Source: Magnetococcales bacterium (GTDB lineage: Bacteria; Pseudomonadota; Magnetococcia; Magnetococcales; JADFXB01). From it: DNA of 64,000 nt. Each line of letters opens with the position of its first letter. The stretch's first letter is position 1. Shown here in pieces: positions 18,645-28,118 of this stretch. Position numbers and translations under genes: made by a program. The stretch lies in NCBI GenBank assembly GCA_015233935.1, contig JADFXB010000007.1, positions 1 through 64,000 of the forward strand. The letters are read 5' to 3'. The notes beneath the pieces are model-generated. The model made no database searches and was not told the origin of the DNA. It saw only the letters and a program-made list of their open reading frames with translations.

Positions 18645-20204
18645 ATGCCTGTGACCATCTCTTCGTCTTCCAAGAGTGTTGATGTCATCCTGGTCTATCC
18701 CCGTACCGGGACCGACCTAGGCCCCACCGTGGCTCCTCCCCATTCGGTATTGGCCATTGCGGCTCCTTTGCAGAAGGCGGGTTATGGGGTTTTGGTCATC
18801 GATCAACGCACCAATCCCCGTTGGCGGGAGGTGTTGAAGGAGGCGGTGCAGAAGGGGCCGTTGTGTGTGGGTATTTCCACCATGACGGGCACTCAGATCA
18901 AGTTTGCTTTGGATGCTGCCCGTATTGTGCGGGAGAATGACCGGCAGGGCATCCAGATTATCTGGGGTGGACCGCATCCCACCATCATGCCCGATCAAAC
19001 CCTGATGCATCCTCTGGTGGATGTGGTGTGTGCCGGTGAGGGTGAGGATACCATGTTGGCGTTTGTGAATGCCTTGGCCAACAAGGAGCCTCTTTCCCAG
19101 GTGGCGGGTATTCGTTTCAAGGATGGGGGAAAGATTGTCCACACCCCGGAGCGGCCTTTGTTGGAAGTGGAATCTTTGTTGCCGGTTCCCTGGGATTTGG
19201 TCAATCCAGAAGATTACATTCATTCCGATCTTTATTTAAAGAACAGTCCCCGCACTTTGGATATTGGTCAGACCAGTCGGGGATGTCCCTTCAATTGTGG
19301 TTTTTGTGTGAGTGCTTCCATTCGGCAGCGGCGGTGGCGGGCTTTTTCGGTGGAGCGTTCTCTGGACCACATTATTTCGTCGGTGCGTCGGTTTAATTTA
19401 TCGGGTTTTTGGTTGCGGGATGATGAATTTTATATCAAGCGTTCCCGCACCGATGAAATTTGTCGGGGGATGATTCAGGAAAAGTTGAATGTCATTTGGT
19501 ACACCTCGGGTACGCGCATTGACATTTTCAATAAATCTTCTGATGAATCTTTGCGTCTATTGGAGGAGAGTGGGGCGACAGTTTTGAAGATGGGGGCGGA
19601 GTCGGGCAGTGACCGAATCTTGCAGCTCATGGGTAAGGGGATTCGGCGTGAGGATACCATTCGGGCCAATCAGCGGATTCGACACACCAATTTGATCCCG
19701 GCTTATGCTTTGATGGTGGGATTTCCCACCGAGACTTGGGATGAGATACATCAAACCCTGGATTTGGCGCGTCAGTTGAAGGAAGATAATCCCAAAGCCC
19801 AGTTTGAATCGCTTGCCATTTACACACCCATGCCGGGGACGCCGTTGTGGAGTATGGCCCAGGAGCATGGATTGGTTCCGCCTCAGAGTCTGGAGGAGTG
19901 GATCCAGTGGAATGTGGAGGATCGGGATGTGGATGGCAAGAAGAGTCCCTGGTATAACTATCGAGATCGTATGGCTTTGTGTAATGTTTCCACCATGTTT
20001 ACCACTTTGAATGCGGTGCGTAATGTGGTGGCTGGGGTGGATAATATCTTCTTGCGTCCGTTGATGCAGGCGGCGGCATTTCTGGTTTTCACCGATTTCA
20101 ACTATCGGTTGCGTAAGCGGTATTATCATCGGGTCCCAGAGGCGATGATTCTGGAAAAAGTTCGCGATTTACTCTTCCGCAGCGACATTTCCGTCATCCG
20201 CTAA
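18645..20204 (+). CDS. B12-binding-domain radical SAM protein
   Basis: TSRGCPFNCGFC radical SAM motif; N-terminal B12-type Rossmann domain VLVIDQRTNP...VCAGEGEDT. Confidence 0.9.
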   Translation: MPVTISSSSKSVDVILVYPRTGTDLGPTVAPPHSVLAIAAPLQKAGYGVLVIDQRTNPRWREVLKEAVQKGPLCVGISTMTGTQIKFALDAARIVRENDRQGIQIIWGGPHPTIMPDQTLMHPLVDVVCAGEGEDTMLAFVNALANKEPLSQVAGIRFKDGGKIVHTPERPLLEVESLLPVPWDLVNPEDYIHSDLYLKNSPRTLDIGQTSRGCPFNCGFCVSASIRQRRWRAFSVERSLDHIISSVRRFNLSGFWLRDDEFYIKRSRTDEICRGMIQEKLNVIWYTSGTRIDIFNKSSDESLRLLEESGATVLKMGAESGSDRILQLMGKGIRREDTIRANQRIRHTNLIPAYALMVGFPTETWDEIHQTLDLARQLKEDNPKAQFESLAIYTPMPGTPLWSMAQEHGLVPPQSLEEWIQWNVEDRDVDGKKSPWYNYRDRMALCNVSTMFTTLNAVRNVVAGVDNIFLRPLMQAAAFLVFTDFNYRLRKRYYHRVPEAMILEKVRDLLFRSDISVIR

Positions 20205-20218
20205 AACTTATGCAGGGG

Positions 20219-20341
20219 TCCAGGGGACCATCATGGTCCCCTGGTAGGAGTTTGAGGACGAAGTCCTCAAATATTTTCTCCTAAACAGGCCGCCCCGCTA
20301 ACCAGCTTTTTTCGGCTGCCTTTGCCGAAAAAAGCCAGCGG
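20219..20341. repeat. Series of perfect intergenic hairpins (stems 11, 9 and 11 bp)
   Basis: 20220-20230/20234-20244 ccaggggacca-tca-tggtcccctgg; 20251-20259/20263-20271 tttgaggac-gaa-gtcctcaaa, enclosed by taggag/ctccta (20245-20250/20278-20283); 20306-20316/20324-20334 cttttttcggc/gccgaaaaaag. Confidence 0.9.
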
Positions 20342-20352
20342 CCAGCCTTTCA

Positions 20353-20401
20353 ATTCCACGATAGGAGATTCGCGTTTTGTGCGAATCTCCTATCGTGGAA
20401 T
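20353..20401. repeat. Perfect 21-bp inverted repeat with 7-nt loop
   Basis: attccacgataggagattcgc-gttttgt-gcgaatctcctatcgtggaat. Confidence 0.95.
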
Positions 20402-20442
20402 GTCCCATGCCAAAAAATCAAAAAAAAGGAGGGAGTTGTTGC

Positions 20443-21144
20443 ATGAAATTTTCGCTTCTGGTGCCTACGTTGAATGAAATCATAGGCATGCAAGCCATTA
20501 TGCCCAAAATTGATCGCTCCCTCTTTGAACAAATACTCATTCTGGATGGTGGCTCCACCGATGGAACCGCCGAATATGCCCGTGAGCATGGCTATGAGGT
20601 GGTGGTGCAGACCACCCGTGGTTTGCGACAAGGGTATATGGAAGCCTGGCCCCATTTGCGGGGAGATGTGGTGATTACGTTCAGCCCGGACGGCAACTGT
20701 ATCATTGACCTGTTTCCAAAGCTGATTGCACAGATGCAGCAGGGTTATGATATGGTGATTGTCAGTCGCTACAAGGATGAAGCCAAGAGCGCGGATGATG
20801 ATATTGTCACCGGATTTGGTAACTGGTTGTTCACCACTTCGGTCAACACCCTGCATGGGGGTTCTTACACCGATTGCATGGGCATTTATCGGGCCTACCG
20901 CACCAATTTGATCTATGAGCTGGGTCTGGACCAAGACAGTGCTTATTCCACGCCGGAACGTCTCTTCAATACCACATTGAGTTGGGAGCCGTTATTGTCG
21001 GTGCGGGCGGCGCGGCGCAAGTTGCGTATTGGGGAAATTCCCGGTGATGAGCCGGAGCGTATTGGTGGGGAGCGTAAGTTGCAAATTTTCCGTTGGGGGG
21101 CGGGGTATATGTTTCAAATTATTCGTGAGGCCATTACAGGGTGA
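20443..21144 (+). CDS. Family 2 glycosyltransferase (dolichyl-phosphate mannose synthase-like)
   Basis: MKFSLLVPTLNEIIGMQAIMPKID..QILILDGGSTDGTAEYAREHGYEVVVQTTRGLRQGYMEAWPHLRGDVVITFSPDGN. Confidence 0.88.
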   Translation: MKFSLLVPTLNEIIGMQAIMPKIDRSLFEQILILDGGSTDGTAEYAREHGYEVVVQTTRGLRQGYMEAWPHLRGDVVITFSPDGNCIIDLFPKLIAQMQQGYDMVIVSRYKDEAKSADDDIVTGFGNWLFTTSVNTLHGGSYTDCMGIYRAYRTNLIYELGLDQDSAYSTPERLFNTTLSWEPLLSVRAARRKLRIGEIPGDEPERIGGERKLQIFRWGAGYMFQIIREAITG

Positions 21145-21259
21145 GGATTGTTTCCATCTTGTAAACAATGAAGTTCCAATTTGCAGGATTGTCAAATCTT
21201 CATTGGTAAGGCAAACTGGAACAGAAGTTTGCAACAATTTTTTTCTTACAGAACAGGAG

Positions 21260-21481
21260 ATGGAAATGGCAAAACCTTTGGTGGTCAACCTGCCTGCTGG
21301 TACCCACTATGTCTGCATGTGTGGCAAGAGTGGCAACAAGCCTTACTGTGATGGTTCCCACAAGGGCGGCGATATCACCCCCCAGAAAGTGGAAATGGCG
21401 GCGGCTGGTGAAGTGGCCGTTTGCACCTGCAACCATTCGGACAACAAGCCCTGGTGTGATGGCAAGCACAAAGCTTTATAA
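21260..21481 (+). CDS. CDGSH-type iron-sulfur protein with two CDGSH motifs
   Basis: CMCGKSGNKPYCDGSHK and CTCNHSDNKPWCDGKHK. Confidence 0.92.
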   Translation: MEMAKPLVVNLPAGTHYVCMCGKSGNKPYCDGSHKGGDITPQKVEMAAAGEVAVCTCNHSDNKPWCDGKHKAL

Positions 21482-21490
21482 AAAATCAAA

Positions 21491-21524
21491 TTCCCCTGTT
21501 CCAGTCTTGACTGGAACAGGGGAA
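21491..21524. terminator. Probable bidirectional Rho-independent terminator
   Basis: Perfect 15-bp stem ttcccctgttccagt-cttg-actggaacaggggaa between convergent genes. Confidence 0.8.
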
Positions 21525-21528
21525 ATGA

Positions 21529-21837
21529 TCAGGCAATACGGGTTTGAATAGCGGCGTTCAGTGCCGAATTGGCATCTTCCAGGGATTGGGAAATTTCTTC
21601 CAGCAAGCGTGGGGTAGCCTGGAACTGGCGTTGTCCCAGGGTTTCCATGCTGTTGGCCAGGCGGCCCAAGGCATCCAGCATGCCGGGGGCGGCAAAGATT
21701 AAGCGGGCCATGCGGGCACTGGGGGTCATGGCCATCACCTGCCCATTACTATCTTCTACCACATAAATTTCTGGCGAACCGTGATGACGCACAATACGTT
21801 CTGGCCAGGAAAATTTACTGGATACAATGCTGTCCAT
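21529..21837 (-). CDS. Conserved-looking hypothetical protein (102 aa)
   Basis: Complete ORF MDSIVSSKFSWPERIVRHHGSPEIYVVEDSNGQVMAMTPSARMARLIFAAPGMLDALGRLA; convergent with CDGSH gene across a terminator. Confidence 0.65.
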   Translation of the reverse strand: MDSIVSSKFSWPERIVRHHGSPEIYVVEDSNGQVMAMTPSARMARLIFAAPGMLDALGRLANSMETLGQRQFQATPRLLEEISQSLEDANSALNAAIQTRIA

Positions 21838-22174
21838 GGATTCTACTCCCTATAAGGGTTTCATCTTCTCGACGATTTATGAAGTGTCAACAGGTATCAG
21901 CTTCTGGAATGAAGTGAGGTCATTCAGTAAGACCTGATTTTTGCCTGCTTGTTCCCCAACTGTACAGATTTCCTTGAAAAAAGGCCTGCTTTATCAAAGT
22001 AGTTTTCAAGATTCATGCCATAGCTGGGATTTATTTTTTCTCTTTAATAACAGCCGATTAACCATGAAGGCTTCACGAGTTGCCGACAGGACAAAGGAAC
22101 ATTACAGGGGAATTCTGCAATATTCCCTACTAAAACAGTATCTTAGAGAATGATACAGCTTGTGACACACTGTG

Positions 22175-24799
22175 TCAGTTTGTAACAGTTGGATGATGAT
22201 CGGGGTGGGATCGTTTCAAGTTTTGCAAAGAAATGATGACTTCCAACAGGTCGGAACGGCGCACGGGTTTGCGTAAATAATGGTTACAGCCCGCCGCCAT
22301 GGCATTGTCCAAATCCTGGTGAACTGCCGTGGCCGTTAAGGCGACAATCGGGGTGGGTGGGAGGTTTTTGTGTTTTTCGATGGAACGTATGAGGCGAATG
22401 GCCTCCAAGCCATCCATCTCCGGCATCATTAAATCCATAAAAATAAGATCAAAACTGAACTTGAGGAACAATTCCACCGCTTCTCTGCCATTGTTGGCCT
22501 GCTCAATTTTGTGGGGTGTGCCCTCCAGAAAGGCGCGTACCACCATATGATTGTCTTCCCGGTCGTCCACCAACAAAATAGCGAGGGGATTTATGGTTTG
22601 GGGAAGAGGTTGGGTGGTTGAGAAAGAAGCGTTCAGGGAAATCTCTTCTTCCAACCAGGGCCATTGGACGGAAAAGCGAAAAATGGTCCCATGGTCAACG
22701 ATGCTTTCCAGCCACATTTTCCCTCCCATGAGATTTACCAGTTGACGGCAGACAAACAGTCCCATGCCCGAACTGCTGAATCTGGAAGCCCCCTGACCAA
22801 AGGGTTGAAAAATGGCCACCTGTCTTTCGGGAGAGATACCGCAACCTGAGTCGGCCACGGTAAAGAGCAGTCTTTGATTTTCCTCGGGCTTGACCGTCAA
22901 GGTAACGCTACCCTGCTTGGTATATTTGATGGCATTGTTGAGCAGATGCAGGAGAATATGACGCAAACGTTGGGGATCGCCCAAGACGCGGGGCGGCAGT
23001 CCGTCCATCAGTCGGCAGGTAAGAACCAACCCCTTACGCTTGGCATCCTCTTGTAGCATATGGACGGCATTACGGGATTCAGCGGTCAGATCAAAGGGTT
23101 GGGAGTCCAGTTGCAATTGACCGGCTTCCAGTTTGGCCAGGTCAAGGATGGTCTGCATCATGGCCAAGAGGGTTTCCCCTGCCTTGCGTGCCACGTCCAG
23201 GTAGGATTTTTCTTTGTCGCTCAACTTGGGAGAGTTGGCCAATACCTCACCCATACCCAGAATGGAGTTCATGGGGGTACTGATTTGATGGCTGATGGCC
23301 GCCAAAAACGCGCTGTTGGCCAGAGAGGAGGACTGGGCGGTTTTGCTGGCCTGTTGTAAGGCCTCCTGCAAGCGTTTGACCTCACTCAGATCCAGGGCAA
23401 AACCACTGGTCCCCATGAGTTTACCCTGATCATCCAACAAAGAAGTGACAGTCACCCGAAATGAAGAGGGGGTGCCATGGTGCAACAGGGTGGTTTCAAA
23501 GGAGTGATGCCCCTTTTCCTGGCTGGCCTTTTGATGGGCGGTTTGCATAAGCAAGGCCTCTTCCAGGGGCCAGACTTCCAGATCGCTTTTGCCAATAATC
23601 AAAGATGAGGAGGCCAGTCCCATGGCATGGGCCAAGTCGGCATTGGCTGCCAGCAGTCGCCCTTCTTTGTTTTTGATCCAGGCGGGGAAGGGGAAGGTAT
23701 CCAGCATGGATTGGAGATGGCAGCGACTTTGGGCGGCCTCTTCCACCAGGGTATTGGCCAGTTTTTGTGCTTTTTGCTCCCTGCCCGCCAAAGAGTAGAC
23801 CAACAGGAAGAGGAGCAAATCCACCAACAGGCCACCTGCCAGGATGACTGCGGATTGCAAACTTTCACCCTGGGCCATGAAACCGGGGCGGCTGAATAAA
23901 TACAGGGTCCAGGTTTTGCCCCCGAAGGTAAGGGGGGCTTGGCGTTCGAATAGGGGGCGGGTCTCCAGGAGGGTGTGCAGAATGCCATCCGTGTGGGAGT
24001 CGTACATTAAATTGTGGCGGAAGGGTTGAGGACCGTCGAAAATTTCAAAGGTGATCCCTATGGAAATGCCGTTGCGCAAAATGCCTTTCATCAGATCATG
24101 CATGCGAAATGGGCTGTAAATAAAGCCATCCAGTGCAGCGCGTCTTTGCTCAACCGTTTCCAGAGGCTTATTTTTTTTATAATGGGGTAGATAGATTAAA
24201 AATCCGGGCTGAACGTCCACCTGGGTTTCCTGCACCAGGGTGACCATACCGGAGGTGGTCAGTTGTCCCGTATCCCTGGCCCGTTCCATGGCCTCGCGAC
24301 GAACGGGTTCGGAGAACATGTCGTAACCAATGGCCCGCAGATTGCGACCAGCAAAGGGTTCCAGATAGATGATGCTGGTATAGAGTTCCCGTTCACCCAA
24401 TGGCCACAAACGATAGGCTGGAAAACCTTCGCTACGGACTTCCTGGACATGAAGGGCTTTCTCTTGTGGGATCACCACCTTGCTGTAGCCGATGCCTTGA
24501 ATGCCTGGAAAATATTGGGAGATGCGCAAGTTTTGGATATAGGTTGAAAATTCTTGGCGGGAAACATGGTCAGAGGCTTGGAAAATCCCTGAACAACCAT
24601 ACAAGAGGGCTTGGTATTCCACCATGCGACGTTGGATGGTGGAGATGATTTCTTCGGTTTGAAAATGAAAGCGATCCCGCCCCCGATTGGTCACGTAGTG
24701 GTCGGTCATCCACCAGGCCAAGAGGGTCAATAGTAAGGAGGCGACGAGGATAATCCAGGCGGTGAAAGGTTGGAAAAGCCAAGGCCGGGAGTGTTTCAT
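22175..24799 (-). CDS. CHASE-PAS hybrid histidine kinase with C-terminal receiver
   Basis: N-terminal TM + CHASE (LYGCSGIFQASDHVSRQEFSTYIQ...PGIQGIGYSKVV), PAS, HisKA (AAISHQISTPMNSILGMGEVL), HATPase (VADSGCGISPERQVAIFQPFGQG), REC (ILLVDDREDNHMVV...LIFMDLMMPEMDG). Confidence 0.93.
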   Translation of the reverse strand: MKHSRPWLFQPFTAWIILVASLLLTLLAWWMTDHYVTNRGRDRFHFQTEEIISTIQRRMVEYQALLYGCSGIFQASDHVSRQEFSTYIQNLRISQYFPGIQGIGYSKVVIPQEKALHVQEVRSEGFPAYRLWPLGERELYTSIIYLEPFAGRNLRAIGYDMFSEPVRREAMERARDTGQLTTSGMVTLVQETQVDVQPGFLIYLPHYKKNKPLETVEQRRAALDGFIYSPFRMHDLMKGILRNGISIGITFEIFDGPQPFRHNLMYDSHTDGILHTLLETRPLFERQAPLTFGGKTWTLYLFSRPGFMAQGESLQSAVILAGGLLVDLLLFLLVYSLAGREQKAQKLANTLVEEAAQSRCHLQSMLDTFPFPAWIKNKEGRLLAANADLAHAMGLASSSLIIGKSDLEVWPLEEALLMQTAHQKASQEKGHHSFETTLLHHGTPSSFRVTVTSLLDDQGKLMGTSGFALDLSEVKRLQEALQQASKTAQSSSLANSAFLAAISHQISTPMNSILGMGEVLANSPKLSDKEKSYLDVARKAGETLLAMMQTILDLAKLEAGQLQLDSQPFDLTAESRNAVHMLQEDAKRKGLVLTCRLMDGLPPRVLGDPQRLRHILLHLLNNAIKYTKQGSVTLTVKPEENQRLLFTVADSGCGISPERQVAIFQPFGQGASRFSSSGMGLFVCRQLVNLMGGKMWLESIVDHGTIFRFSVQWPWLEEEISLNASFSTTQPLPQTINPLAILLVDDREDNHMVVRAFLEGTPHKIEQANNGREAVELFLKFSFDLIFMDLMMPEMDGLEAIRLIRSIEKHKNLPPTPIVALTATAVHQDLDNAMAAGCNHYLRKPVRRSDLLEVIISLQNLKRSHPDHHPTVTN

Positions 24800-25051
24800 A
24801 ACAAGGCCGCCTTCCCCCCAATATGGTGTTGATTTGGTTTAAGAAATTTAACCATTTCGCAATGGGTTGCTAAAACAGGCACAAACTTTTTTAGAAGTCT
24901 TTCATAAATAACGCTGCAAAAGCAAGTATTTTGCGCACATTTTAATTTCCAAGGTAAGATAGTCCAGTTTTAACTATCACTTCCATGACGATGACTTTAA
25001 CCAGGGCCGGATGTTTGCTATGCTTGAGAATAATTTTGTCAAATCAAAAAC

Positions 25052-27052
25052 TTGAAAAATACCATGTCTCTCAACCACCTGTTTACTGTTCGTCAGAGCA
25101 AGCCGATTTATGGGCTTGGTTTGTTTACTATGCTGGCTGGCGTGTTTATCCTGCTGGCTTGGCAGGGTATGTTTTCTGTTTGGCAGCCCTTGTCTGTCAC
25201 CTTTCCCTCCCTTTCTTTCAATAGCGGATTGTCCTTTGTTCTCTTGGGTGGCGGGTTGCTGATGACCCTCAGGCAGCAAAAGAAAGGTGCCGTGGTTCTG
25301 GCAGGTATGGTTTTTCTGTTGGCGGGATCAACCTTTCTTGAAGGCTGGCTGGATCTGAACTGGCAAATAGATCATCTGCTTTTTCAACATCCTGATGTGA
25401 AAATTCCCCATGCTTCCTACCATATGGCCAATCATACGGCCCTAACCTTTACCGCCTTGGCACTGGCCCTGATGGTGTTGAACCGTGGACAAGGATTCCC
25501 CCATGGATACGCCATCGTCGGCTTGTTGAGTGGACTGGTCCTGGGCATCTCCCTGGCCGATCTTCTTGACGCAGGGAACATTCGTAAAGATTGGGTATTC
25601 GAGACACGAATGCCCTTGCTGACAGCAATTATTCTCACCCTGTTTTCCAGCATTCTGCTTATCCTCTCCTGGCAACAAGAAAAACGACGACTGGGATCGT
25701 TCCCTTACTGGGTTCCTTTTCATCTGTTTCTACTGATTATGGTTTTCACCTTCACCATCTGGTATGCGGTTCCCCATGCCAAAGAGTTTCAACATCATTT
25801 TCATGAAACCTTGCATGCCTTTGGTCCCATCTTTGTGGGGGTGGTCGCCCTCATGCTGGCTTTGGTGATGTATTTTTTTCAATCGGCCAGGGAGCGGGCC
25901 TTTATCGCGGAACAGCGCAATCAGGAGTTGCAGGCCAGCGAGACCATGCGCGGACTACTGGTTGCCCTGGTGGAATCCTCCGAAGATGCCATCATCAGCA
26001 CCTCCCGCACCGGCAAGATTACTTCCTGGAATCGGGGGGCGAAAAATATTTTTGACTATGAAACCACCCAAATTATGGGACAGGATATGGCCATGATTTT
26101 ACCCCAGGAGCATCTTTCACCTGCCCAGAGTGGGATTTCCAATCCAGGGGCCTATTCCATCAGCCATTTTAACGGGGTTGGCAGAAACCGGGATGGCAGG
26201 AATATCCCCCTGTTTATCACCCTCTCCCCCATTCGCAACGACCAGGGTAACGTTATTGGTCTCTCCCGTATCATGCGGGATCAGAGCCAGCACCTGGAAT
26301 TGGAAGCCCGCATCCATCAACAGCAGGAGCAATTGACCCGCCTGGCCCAACTGGGCACCCTTGGGGAAATGACGGGTATGCTGGCCCACGAATTGGGACA
26401 ACCCCTGGCCGCCATCTCCATCTTTGCCCAAGGGTGTCTGGAACTGGTAGCGGGGGATCATAGACACTCGGAGGCCCTGCGAGAAGGCTTGACCGCCTTA
26501 CAACAAGAGTCTAAAAGATTGAACGAATTGTTCGCCAACATACGCAATTTGATCCGCCGCCGCCCCATGGAAGAGGAGGCTATCTTAGTAGATATAAAGG
26601 AAGTCATTGAAGACATGTATAATTTGATCTCTTTGGAATGCTCTCGCAAACACATTCCCTTGCAGCTCAACCTTTGCAATCACCCCCTGTGGGTGCGGGT
26701 TTTCCCTGTTCAATTGCAACAGGTAATCCTTAATTTAATCAAAAATAGTGTTGACGCCCTGACCAGCACCCCAACATCTTCTCCCTTTATCAGGTTGTCC
26801 ACTGATTTTATTAAAGATCAAGCTTTGCTGACCGTCACCAACAATGGTCCCACCATCCATCCTGAAGTGGTTGCCCATATGTTTGATCCCTTCTTCACCA
26901 CCAAACCAGGGGGAACCGGTCTCGGCCTTTCCATCTGCCGTACCCTGGTGGAAGGATTTGGTGGTGCCATCTGGGTGGAAACCCAGATTCAAGGTGAAAC
27001 AAGCTTTCATATTACCTTTCCTTTGTGGAAGGAGGAAGATCATGCCCCTTAG
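25052..27052 (+). CDS. Membrane PAS sensor histidine kinase, FixL-type kinase core
   Basis: Multiple TM segments, PAS (LVESSEDAIISTSRTGKITSWNRGAKNIFDYE), HisKA LGEMTGMLAHELGQPLAAIS, HATPase GTGLGLSICRTLVE. Confidence 0.9.
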   Translation: MKNTMSLNHLFTVRQSKPIYGLGLFTMLAGVFILLAWQGMFSVWQPLSVTFPSLSFNSGLSFVLLGGGLLMTLRQQKKGAVVLAGMVFLLAGSTFLEGWLDLNWQIDHLLFQHPDVKIPHASYHMANHTALTFTALALALMVLNRGQGFPHGYAIVGLLSGLVLGISLADLLDAGNIRKDWVFETRMPLLTAIILTLFSSILLILSWQQEKRRLGSFPYWVPFHLFLLIMVFTFTIWYAVPHAKEFQHHFHETLHAFGPIFVGVVALMLALVMYFFQSARERAFIAEQRNQELQASETMRGLLVALVESSEDAIISTSRTGKITSWNRGAKNIFDYETTQIMGQDMAMILPQEHLSPAQSGISNPGAYSISHFNGVGRNRDGRNIPLFITLSPIRNDQGNVIGLSRIMRDQSQHLELEARIHQQQEQLTRLAQLGTLGEMTGMLAHELGQPLAAISIFAQGCLELVAGDHRHSEALREGLTALQQESKRLNELFANIRNLIRRRPMEEEAILVDIKEVIEDMYNLISLECSRKHIPLQLNLCNHPLWVRVFPVQLQQVILNLIKNSVDALTSTPTSSPFIRLSTDFIKDQALLTVTNNGPTIHPEVVAHMFDPFFTTKPGGTGLGLSICRTLVEGFGGAIWVETQIQGETSFHITFPLWKEEDHAP

Positions 27053-27641
27053 CCATGCCAAAGTTTACATCGTGGATGACGACCTTGCCTTGTGCCAAGC
27101 CCTGGTCTGGCTCTTCAAGACCGTCAACCTGCAAACTTAAGCCTTTCAGGATGGTCTGGAATTTTTGCAGTCCATGAATTCTTTACCTTTAAATCCTGCC
27201 TGCCTGCTTCTGGACCTGCGCATGCCTGGAATGGGTGGTCTGGCCATTCAGGAAAATTTGGTTTCTCGTGGCATCCGCTTACCCACAATTTTTTTAACCA
27301 GTTATGGAGATGTAAAAACCGCTGTGCGCGCCATGCGTATGGGTGCGGTGGATTTTCTGGAAAAACCCTTCAACAATCAGGAGTTACTGGACAAGGTGCA
27401 AAAGGTATTGGCCCAATATGCACTTACCGAACAAAAAAGCTTCCCTGTCAACCAAGAGATTTTGGAGCAACTCACCCCCAGGGAGATGGAGGTGATGGTT
27501 CAACTGGTATTAGGTAAAAGTAACAAGGTGGTGGCTACAGAAATGAATATCAGTATCAAGACCGTTGAATATCATCGGGCCAACCTAATGCGCAAACTCA
27601 ACGCCAAAAGCCTGGCCGACCTGATTGCTTTGGTTCGTTAG
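27042..27641 (+). pseudogene. FixJ/LuxR-type response regulator interrupted by in-frame TAA at 27138-27140
   Basis: MPLSHAKVYIVDDDLALCQALVWLFKTVNLQT*AFQDGLEFLQSMNSLPLNPACLLLDLRMPGMGGLAI...LTSYGDVKTAVRAMRMGAVDFLEKPF...LTPREMEVMVQLVLGKSNKVVATEMNISIKTVEYHRANLM; same frame either side of the stop. Confidence 0.85.
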
Positions 27642-28118
27642 GATTGGAAAATAAAGTTCCACCCTAGGGTTTTTTACTAGGATTAAGGCCTCACTGCTTG
27701 ATTGACCTAAATAAAACATCAGATCCAGTCTAGATTTATTTTTTTCTTACACCAACAAAGGTTATTGTTACAATTGTTGCAAAGATTTTAAACAATTTAA
27801 ATTATTCTCAACCAACTTTTGTTTAATATTACTTGCTTTTAGATTATTTGGTAGGCAAATATATTCATATTAATTAATTTTAATGATTATTTAATCTTAC
27901 AGAAAAATTACGGTTACGTTACTTGTCAACATTATAATTTAGGAGAATTCCCGGCTTTACAGAAGCTTAATTATCCCGTACCTTGCAATCACCCGTAAAC
28001 AAACGGATATTTTTTTTAGTGATGTAGCGCGCCACACCTATGATTTTATTGAATTAGCACGTTAACTCGTCGCCCAGCAGTCTTCAATCGACAAGGATAT
28101 ATCCACAAGGAGGATGGG

